In this document: one piece after another, positions 57,382 through 64,000 of the stretch | Numbering within the stretch: the first letter of the stretch is position 1 | How the letters are laid out: every line of letters begins with the position of its first letter | Source of the DNA: Hermatobates lingyangjiaoensis | Lineage: Eukaryota > Arthropoda > Insecta > Hemiptera > Hermatobatidae | Direction: 5' to 3' | Assembly: GCA_026182355.1 (NCBI GenBank) | Contig: JAPFBL010000068.1 | Coordinates: forward strand, 992,001-1,056,000 | Length of the DNA: 64,000 bases | Notes under the pieces: model-generated | The model's database searches: none | Seen by the model: the letters and a program-made list of their open reading frames with translations, nothing else | What the model was told of the DNA's origin: nothing | Made by a program: the position numbers and the translations under genes

Positions 57382-57383
<2 letters not shown>

Positions 57384-57730
57384 TAAAAGTATCGACCGTG
57401 GAATAGAAACAAAACTAAAGTTTATCGGGACTCGGTCAGTTCTTCAGGTTCAAATTAAACTCTCATTGCCAACGTTTCGGTCTTTATTTAAAACCTTTTT
57501 CATAGCAGAAGTATAAATTTTGAAACAGAAAAACTAAGTATTACATTACAAATTATTTTACAAAGAAAAATAATATGTGAATTTTCACAACAACTCTAGT
57601 CTGAATGACACTTAACTGTTCAGTGTCACGTGTTCATTCAAACTACAGTTGTTGTTAAAATTCACATATTATTTTTCTTTGTAAAGCCTATGAAAAAGGT
57701 TTTAAATAAAGACCGAAACTCTGGCAATAA
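57382..57730. mobile_element. PLE family F terminal repeats, inverted dimer
   Basis: The left arm has GATAAAAGTATCGACCG, AGTTTATCGGGACTCGG, CATTGCCAACGTTTCGG and AAACCTTTTTCATAGCAG. The centre has an inner palindrome (ACAACAACTC..AGTTGTTGT, CTGAACAG-like turn near 57620). The right arm has CATATTATTTTTCTTTGTAA, then a deletion to GCCTATGAAAAAGG, GACCGAAACTCTGGCAATA. The right tail is missing. Confidence 0.75.
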
Positions 57731-59895
57731 AGTATTAATATATAGCAAGAAAAAAAAACGGGCAATACTACACTATTATTATTCACAATTGTTCTTTTAA
57801 AGTAGTTAGTTATTTGATTTGATTTTGCATTTCTTATTTATTTACTTTCGTATTTATTTATATTTCTTATATTACAATTGATATCTATTTATATGTTTGC
57901 ATTTATTTGTAACTATATTATTTTTTACTGTTATTTTTTTTGTTTATATAATTTGAGCAAGTTTGATTTATTTTACTGGTGTTCCATTTTTTTGTTTCTA
58001 TTTATTTTTTTTACTTTTCTTTACTTACTAATTTCCCTTTTTCTCTTTCCTTTATGAGGCTTTCCTTTTATAAATTTTGTTTACCAACTATTACCTATGT
58101 ATATAAAGTTCTGCACCAATAACAATCCATTATGTACTATTAACCAAGCGGAAAACCCTGTCTTTTTTAAGATTAAATTTATATTATAACTCTATTACCT
58201 AAGGTTAGACGGTGTTTTAGTAAATTTTACATTTCACATTACTACAATAAAAGATGCGCATTGTTTAATCTTCCAGAAATAATCCCACAAAAGATAAATA
58301 AATTTCACTATTCTCTAAGAGGAAAAAATTTAAAATATATTGAAGGAGTTTCCTTTTCACTGAATGTTGAGAGCAGGAAATTTATTATACTACATTTAGC
58401 CAACCTCCGACTATCCTTCCTCCTTCTAAAATATCAATAAATAGCTATAATAGAACAAAATAATTATATTTGAAACATGATGAAGTACATAAAGTATACG
58501 AACATATAATAAGTATTAAATAGTTGAATTAAAAAAAAGGAAAAAATAAACTTTGCTTTCATTTTAACTTACATTCAGAAAATATTTAAAAAGGAATTGA
58601 GTTATTAATCGGTCAGTAAGTCATATTTCAATAAATCTAAGGTTGTGTAATTCCTTTATTTTAAGCAATAAAGCAATAACATTGAATTTTATTTTTGTGT
58701 AGCTTTCAAAAGTAAAATACGACTTCTGACAAGAGTGAAATTAAATGATTTATTTCTAACATAAAGCAAAATTAAGGAAGAAGAAGTATAAGGGGAAGGA
58801 TAGAAGTAATTTCATGTAACAAGGGAGATAAAAAACGGTTAAGGATTAGAGCAGAGGGGGAAAAAAAGGAGTCTGAGAGTGTAAAAAAAATGAGGGAGAG
58901 GGTAGTGTTTTTGCGACAGTACTGGCACAGCAATCAAGAGCCTGCCCAGCAGTCATTAGAGGGACAAAACTTAGCCGGTCGGCCGGTCTCATTATGCACC
59001 GATATGCACTCCATTATGCACTGTTAACAAAACAGACTACGCTCTCCTTTCCAAGATTATATTATAATTATAGCTGTATAGTCAAAAAACTGTGACATCA
59101 CTTAGGAAAGAAATAGATAATTAGGAATAATACTGCAAGAAAGGTAAATGACATACTAAATACGACAAACGGAAATATTTCAGACAAAAATTAAAAACCT
59201 TCAAAAGTATGAGCCGTTGATAAAGTATGAACTGCTATATTGGAGATTTGAAAGAAGTATGTTCAACAATTCAATGTTAGAAATTCTTAACTATTCGGGT
59301 TACAAAGATATTACATGCTGACAATTTAAAACCAACGAAAAAGAAGCAATGAAACTTCACATTTAAAAATTAGAGAAACAAATGTAGACAACCAAAATAG
59401 TTTAGCTAACCTCTTCATAAACAACTTATTTAGTTAAAGGGAACATTAATTCATTCTATAGAATGACATTTCTAGCGTTTTTTTATAGTTCTTTTGTTTC
59501 CTAATTATAATCTTCATGTTATTCATTAATATGGATAATATTATCTTTATTAATTGAACCCGCTTCTAATGCAGAGTCTTTGCCCATATATTTTAATATG
59601 GGTATGAGATAATGGTGGATTAATCCATTCTTTTAAGAAACAGGTTTTCTCTAGATAATAAACTTTCGAATGCTTTCTATATTTAATTACTTAGACTAAA
59701 CAAAAACACTTTATAAATATTTTACTGTTTGATATTTAGACTTAAACAACAACAACAACACTTCTATTTTGAAGTTTGCAATAGAAAAAATTAATTATTA
59801 ATGTAAAAGGGTGACAATAAGTGTTTAACAGCTGTAACAGTCATAACCGATGACAGTGGTATACATAATTCACTGAACCCACTTGCTAAGTATCT
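57731..59895. other. AT-rich DNA, nothing recognised
   Basis: T-rich at 57780-58080. A short segment TCCATTATG.ACT.TTAACCAA occurs at about 58127-58200 and, diverged, at 59008-59080. CCGGTCGGCCGGTC at 58975-58988 is a local GC word. No gene. Confidence 0.45.
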
Positions 59896-60470
59896 TTCAT
59901 CACTACATACTTTCCCAGAGCATTCAAGTTGTCCTAATACCTAGATCAACTCCATCCTATCATTCCCTTTTTCTAGTCAACCTCGAACTAAGTTCATCAC
60001 TACATACTTTCCCAGAGCATTCAAGTTGTCCTAATACCTAGATCAACTCCATCCTATCATTCCCTTTTTCTAGTCAACCTCGAACTAAGTTCATCACTAC
60101 ATACTTTCCCAGAGCATTCAAGTTGTCCTAATACCTAGATCAACTCCATCCTATCATTCCCTTTTTCTAGTCAACCTCGAACTAAGTTCATCACTACATA
60201 CTTTCCCAGAGCATTCAAGTTGTCCTAATACCTAGATCAACTCCATCCTATCATTCCCTTTTTCTAGTCAACCTCGAACTAAGTTCATCACTACATACTT
60301 TCCCAGAGCATTCAAGTTGTCCTAATACCTAGATCAACTCCATCCTATCATTCCCTTTTTCTAGTCAACCTCGAACTAAGTTCATCACTACATACTTTCC
60401 CAGAGCATTCAAGTTGTCCTAATACCTAGATCAACTCCATCCTATCATTCCCTTTTTCTAGTCAACCTCT
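59896..60470. repeat. 97-bp tandem repeat, six copies
   Basis: Units begin TTCATCACTACATACTTTCC and end CTAGTCAACCTCGAACTAAG. The CACTACATAC word recurs at 59901, 59998, 60095, 60192, 60289 and 60386, exactly 97 bp apart. By eye the copies are identical over their full length, apart from the edges of the first and last unit. No long frame runs through. Such uniformity points to recent expansion, or to an assembly effect. Confidence 0.95.
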
Positions 60471-60517
60471 TCTAACTGTAACTTTATTCTCGTATTTCTT
60501 ACGAGACAGGAATTGTT

Positions 60518-60542
60518 GGGGGGCCCCCCCCCCCCCCCCCCC
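60518..60542. repeat. G6C19 homopolymer junction
   Basis: Six G (60518-60523) followed by 19 C (60524-60542) in otherwise AT-rich DNA, 50 bp after the 97-bp array. Could fold as i-motif or quadruplex, or mark an assembly or sequencing problem. Confidence 0.9.
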
Positions 60543-60780
60543 AAAGCAGTATTAACTACCATGTCCTCCACATACCTCTTGCACATCCCTCAACTGCCTA
60601 TCCAGTCTGGATTGTAGCCAGTGAGATGCTTTCACCGTTGGTATGGTCTCCACCAAACTCAACTTGCATGCATGAAAATATTCTTAACCATGCTATTTCC
60701 CATGGACTTGACTACTAATTAATCACTGCTTCGTGTCCAAGTCCTTACTCAGATCCTTGAACCGATCTCCCAGATTACTT

Positions 60781-61140
60781 TAAGAGTTTTTAATATCCTT
60801 TAATACCCTTTAATTTTATTATCTTTAATATCTTTTAATATCTTTTAATTTTATTATCCTTTAATATCCTTTTTTTAATTATAATTTTTTGGATAATTTA
60901 TTGGTTTTTGCCAATTTGTTATTTCTTGTTGTTTATACGTTTTATATCTTTTTATTTTTATTTCTGTATTTTAATTTTTATTTCAATTTTTGCATTATTT
61001 TAATTTTATTTTTGTTTTTACTACTCATTGCTTTATTTAGTTCTCCTAACTTCTGCTTCTATTATTTTTAGTTATACTTTTTTAGTTAGTTCTCTCCTTT
61101 AGTTAGTTACTCTTTTTACTCGTTAGTTACTCGTTAGTTA
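60781..61140. repeat. Short degenerate tandem repeats, T-rich
   Basis: About 60791-60880 repeats a TTTAATATCC or TTTAATATCT word around TTTAATTTTATTATC. About 61065-61138 repeats GTTAGTTAC and TTAGTTAG words. Between them is T-rich low complexity. The 60-codon frame here is a by-product. Confidence 0.7.
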
Positions 61141-61949
61141 CGCCGCTTGTAGAGAGCACGCTAGTGCTTATGGCTCGTGTCAGTCAGCTGCTGCTGCTAT
61201 TTATTCATAGGCAATAAATGTTAATAAAAATGTAAATTTATCATGTTTTTTGATGTTAAAAATTTTATCATGGTATGTGTAAATATATTTTCTATGTTTT
61301 TTCAAGTTATAAATGTTACAGTCACATAAACAGAATAATGTGTAATTACCATAATAACTAAACAAGTGGTGGAATTTCTGTTAGAAGCTGGTTATATTTG
61401 CTACAATGATAACTGAAACAGGTAGGTGACATTTCATTAGCTCAGCTGGACTCTAACTACAGAGTATTGCGCAGTAAAGCGAGTAAGGTTGTAAGAGAGG
61501 CATTTCAAGTCCTTGTATGGAATGCAAGTTGGGGAAAGTGGGCCTGCCTGGGTTCATTCGCCCTCCTGGCCTTGTAATATATACTGCTCACCAACCTCCC
61601 ACCTTCCTCGCCAACACAACATAGAAAAACACATCTTATCTGTATCGCTGCAAAATGATTCATTTACTGCAGTGTCCATGTGTTGCAGCCTACAGACATT
61701 TTGCAATCAAAAGAAATCCCAATATAAAGATTATTAATCACAAGAATTCTCATTCAATGAGAGATGTGGCCAGAACAACAAGAAAATATGACTAAGACAC
61801 CTTTCATTACATAAATGATCGACCATTAATGATTATTTTCAGAATACAATTTCTGATATATCCGTCATAAGTTTATATCAGAATTCATAAGTCATAGGTT
61901 TTATATCCGTCATAACATTATAAGTAAATATTTTCACTAAATTCTGTAA
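61141..61949. other. Intergenic DNA, nothing recognised
   Basis: 61141-61200 is less AT-rich with CAGCTGCTGCTGCT. A 74-codon frame (61513-61737) has no family resemblance. Confidence 0.45.
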
Positions 61950-62203
61950 CACATGATTTCACAATAAACACTAGAAATAACAATCAATGATCAAACCACA
62001 ATATGAAATGGGAAAAAAAGACTAAGATCTTTCAACCACAACCAGCAGTATTCGTCAGAGTCAAAAATCCAACTGCTGGGTTTTCGTTAGGATTGACAGT
62101 TCGGTTTTTGACTCTGACGAAGACCGCTTGTTGTGGTTGAAAGATCTTAGTCTCTTTTCTATTTATATCACCTGTTATTGTGGCAATTTTGTATATATAT
62201 ATA
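61950..62203. mobile_element. PLE family A terminal repeats, inverted dimer
   Basis: Left arm with ATTTCACAATAAACAC, CAATCAATGATCAAACC and a minus hairpin 62029-62058. Right arm with a plus hairpin 62114-62143 (CTGACGA, A, GACCG..TGGTT, GAAAGATCTTAGTC). The centre (62066-62103) holds further CCAACTG/CAGTTCGG-type pairing. The right arm is cut short after TCTCTTTTC, followed by ATTTATATCACCTGTTATTG and TA. Confidence 0.75.
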
Positions 62204-62590
62204 TAACACTTTTTTGGTGAAAATACGATCCGAAATGGACAAATATAGTTCAATGTAACGTTCTACATGAAGAAACATAGAGAAATTAAAAACACACACT
62301 TACAGTCTCTAATTTTCGGTTGAACCGTCTTCAGGAGAGATAAGAGAGGGAAACCAAGCGCACTGGTTCAGAGACAACCTGGTTGTTGGGGAGACCCAAC
62401 CGTCGTCTCCAAGACCCCAAGACCGTTGGGTCTCCAGCCGTCTCTGTACCAGTGCGCTTGGTTTCCCTCTTTTATCTCTCCTGAAGATGGTTCAACCGAA
62501 AATTAGAGACTGTAAGTATGTGTTTTTAATTTCTCTATGTTTCTTTATGTGCATTGAACTATATATATATCAGTGGTCGAGAAGCAATAT
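62204..62590. mobile_element. PLE family C terminal repeats, head-to-head inverted dimer
   Basis: Arms about 62244-62384 and 62430-62563. Hairpins: minus 62311-62335, plus 62480-62504 (CTGAAGA, T, GGTT/AACC, GAAAATTAGAGAC). The left tail extends to the TA tract near 62190-62204 (AAATACGATCCG, AAATGGACAAATATAG is the family C tail complement). The centre contains several GACCCAACCGTC / GACCGTTGGGTC palindromes. Right side ends in (TA)n. No coding sequence. Confidence 0.8.
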
Positions 62591-62824
62591 ATATATATTA
62601 GTATAAGTGGGCAGCAGGTCTTCTTGGATACAGATTGAATTGAAATGTGCAGCAGCCTCTGCATTGACAACCTTTTTACTGATAGCCTCTATTTTTCGTA
62701 CAATCGTCCTTTGCTCTAGAGGTAATTTCCATAAGTAGTTGGCCAACGACATGTAGACAAACAAGGTAAACAACTGATAAAACTAAATGACTATATTGAG
62801 AACACGATACACTAAAAAATCACA

Positions 62825-62855
62825 AGCTTTCGACCATACATTGGTCATCTTCAGG
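62825..62855 (-). repeat. PLE family K terminal hairpin
   Basis: Minus strand: CTGAAGA, T, stem GACC/GGTC with a 7-nt loop, GAAAGCTTGTGA. It lies downstream of the minus-strand GIY-YIG remnant at 63033-63701, in the same order as in the other PLE copies. Confidence 0.65.
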
Positions 62856-63032
62856 TTTAAAATATGTTAAAACTATGTATAATATCAATAATAAATAATA
62901 AATGAATTTCTAACACTAAACAAAACAGGTGTAACAAAAAATATAAAGGGAGAGAATAAAGTACATGAAAGTAAGACAATCAAAAAAGGAAGAAGGTTAT
63001 AGTAGGGTTGTAACAACAATCAGGTCGGACCC

Positions 63033-63701
63033 TCAATTGTTGCCAACCCTACTAGATTCGAGATCTCTAACAAATTTGTAACTGCTATCAAAAGTGGCGC
63101 TGCTTGGTATAACATTGAGTTCATGATTTTGGATGTTCAGGCTCGGATTGTTATCTTTGATGTGTAGGGCTTCCAAAATGGCTAATCGATCATTGTCAGT
63201 GTTATATTGCAGTACTACAGTCCCTTCAACTAACATGCCTCTTGTGAGCTTGATACCATGTGCTTCCTCGGTGTGTTTCTTGGGGGCTCCTGCTGAAAGA
63301 TGCATTGTCAAGCGCCTTGAGAGCTTCGTTGCAGTCATCCCAATATACCTGGAATTCAGGGTTGCACAGTCCCCTGTTGAACATGAGTACTGGTATGTTA
63401 GGTGACTGCGTTGAAGCTATGGGGTGTCGACTTTAGGTTTGTTCGAAATCGCGAGGTCACTAGTCTTCTTATTTTTGTAATAAATTCTGAGCTGTAGTCT
63501 ATCAGTTTCGTTTGTGGGCTTCACGTTGTCTTTTATTAATTTATGGAGGGCTCTTTCATCTTGTTTATATTCTCTATGCATATATGCTCGATAGTAGAGT
63601 GTAAGGGGATCACCAGAGGCAGGAGGCTCTACTTTACTATTGTACCATTGATCTGGAAAGGACTTTATAGCTTTCGTTACTTCAGCGTTGGAGTATCCGT
63701 C
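63033..63701 (-). pseudogene. PLE C-terminal linker plus GIY-YIG domain, one in-frame stop
   Basis: Minus frame from the junction (63701) to the stop at 63033-63035, interrupted by one TAG at 63417-63419. Upstream of it: LYYRAYMHREYKQDERALHK and LQLRIYYKNKKTSDLAIS, matching the linker of the 28.2-kb copy. Downstream: YQYSCSTGDCATLN (GIY part), SRYIGMTATKLSRRLTMHL, SAGAPKKHTEEAHG, ILEALHIKDNNPSLNIQ. Tyr and Gly of YIG, the RRLT arginine, the Glu of ILEAL and the SLN asparagine are kept. Apart from the stop, the domain looks intact. No reverse transcriptase is attached. The first Met used by a naive caller (63338) lies inside YIGM and is not a real start. Confidence 0.8.
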
Positions 63702-63848
63702 ATTTTGGAAGCCCTACACATCAAAGATAACAATCCGAGCCTGAACATCCAAAATCATGAACTCAATGTTATACCAAGCAGCGCCACTTTTGATAGCAGT
63801 TACAAATTTGTTAGAGATCTCGAATCTAGTAGGGTTGGCAACAATTGA
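63702..63848 (+). pseudogene. PLE GIY-YIG C-terminus, inverted second copy
   Basis: Plus frame ILEALHIKDNNPSLNIQ to the terminal SSRVGNN and stop at 63846-63848, identical in protein to the end of the minus copy. It begins at the inverted-repeat junction, so everything before the ILEAL glutamate is missing. Confidence 0.85.
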
Positions 63849-64000
63849 GGGTCCGACCTGATTGTTGTTACAACCCTACTATAACCTTCTTCCTTTTTTG
63901 ATTGTCTTACTTTCATGTACTTTATTCTCTCCCTTTATATTTTTTGTTACACCTGTTTTGTTTAGTGTTAGAAATTCATTTATTATTTATTATTGATATT

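Larger units (their letters stand above)
62881..64000. mobile_element. PLE family K: inverted pair of 3' ends, right arm cut by the window edge
   Basis: 62881-63180 and 63701-64000 are inverted copies of one another over 300 bp with no net indels, and the identity runs to the window edge. The left copy continues past the junction into more upstream coding sequence (63181-63701). The right copy starts abruptly at the junction. Both run outward through the last codons and the 3' UTR. The palindrome probably continues to a matching hairpin beyond 64000. Confidence 0.85.

Noticed and set aside
57253..57516. Frames with Ile-Tyr repeats (also at 37978-38335 and 43773-44040).
   Set aside because: Translations of (TA)n microsatellites.
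59896..60470. CRISPR-like array.
   Set aside because: Direct tandem 97-bp units without variable spacers, in animal DNA. A minisatellite.
63543..63848. 101-codon plus-strand frame as one protein.
   Set aside because: Only the part after 63701 is PLE-like. The first half reads the antisense strand of the neighbouring PLE linker and is a chance fusion across the junction.

Overview
This is a gene-poor, very AT-rich, repeat-dense stretch of animal nuclear DNA. I found no exon of a host protein gene, no rRNA and no intact tRNA. Everything recognisable is mobile-element debris: Penelope-like retroelements (PLEs), one 5'-truncated Jockey-clade LINE, one Tigger/pogo-type MITE, one tRNA-derived SINE, minisatellites and many (TA)n tracts. 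The Jockey fragment (most diverse in arthropods), together with two PLE lineages with GIY-YIG endonucleases, suggests an arthropod, perhaps a chelicerate or crustacean. The species cannot be fixed from the sequence, and a mollusc is not excluded.

Layout. 1-13.5 kb: AT-rich background with the first PLE terminal-repeat pieces (2.7, 5.8, 6.8, 9.2-10.3, 11.9, 13.3 kb), including a broken GIY-YIG gene at 9.2 kb. 13.5-32.5 kb: mostly featureless, with a palindromic PLE end at 17.2 kb, a repeat pair at 17.9 and 19.8 kb, a Tigger MITE at 18.2 kb, a minisatellite split by a palindrome at 26.5 kb and a mutated PLE endonuclease gene at 28.2 kb. 32.5-45 kb: the densest PLE cluster, with nearly back-to-back inverted dimers of several families, the longest PLE reading frame (37.1-37.9 kb, minus) and the Jockey insertion with a 15-bp target duplication (42.5-43.1 kb). 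45-55.7 kb: mostly unique-looking AT-rich DNA with a SINE at 51.4 kb. 55.7-64 kb: more PLE dimers, a six-copy 97-bp minisatellite at 59.9 kb, and an inverted PLE pair that runs off the right edge.

The main theme is one architecture repeated in at least eight otherwise dissimilar sequence families, which I label A-K for this window only. Each has a short hairpin of the form CTGANGA-N-stem-GAA, followed by a 4-6 nt self-complementary word (AATT, ATAT, AGATCT, AGCT, ACGT or ACCGGT), a roughly 60-90 nt tail and a (TA)n tract. This resembles the hammerhead-ribozyme motifs known from Penelope-like elements. Many copies occur as inverted, head-to-head dimers with the hairpins near the centre and (TA)n outside. 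Where coding sequence is attached (9.2, 34.2, 37.1 and 62.9 kb), it is the GIY-YIG C-terminus of a PLE, so these units are PLE 3' ends and not independent MITEs. No reverse transcriptase domain is present, so any activity would have to be supplied from elsewhere in the genome.
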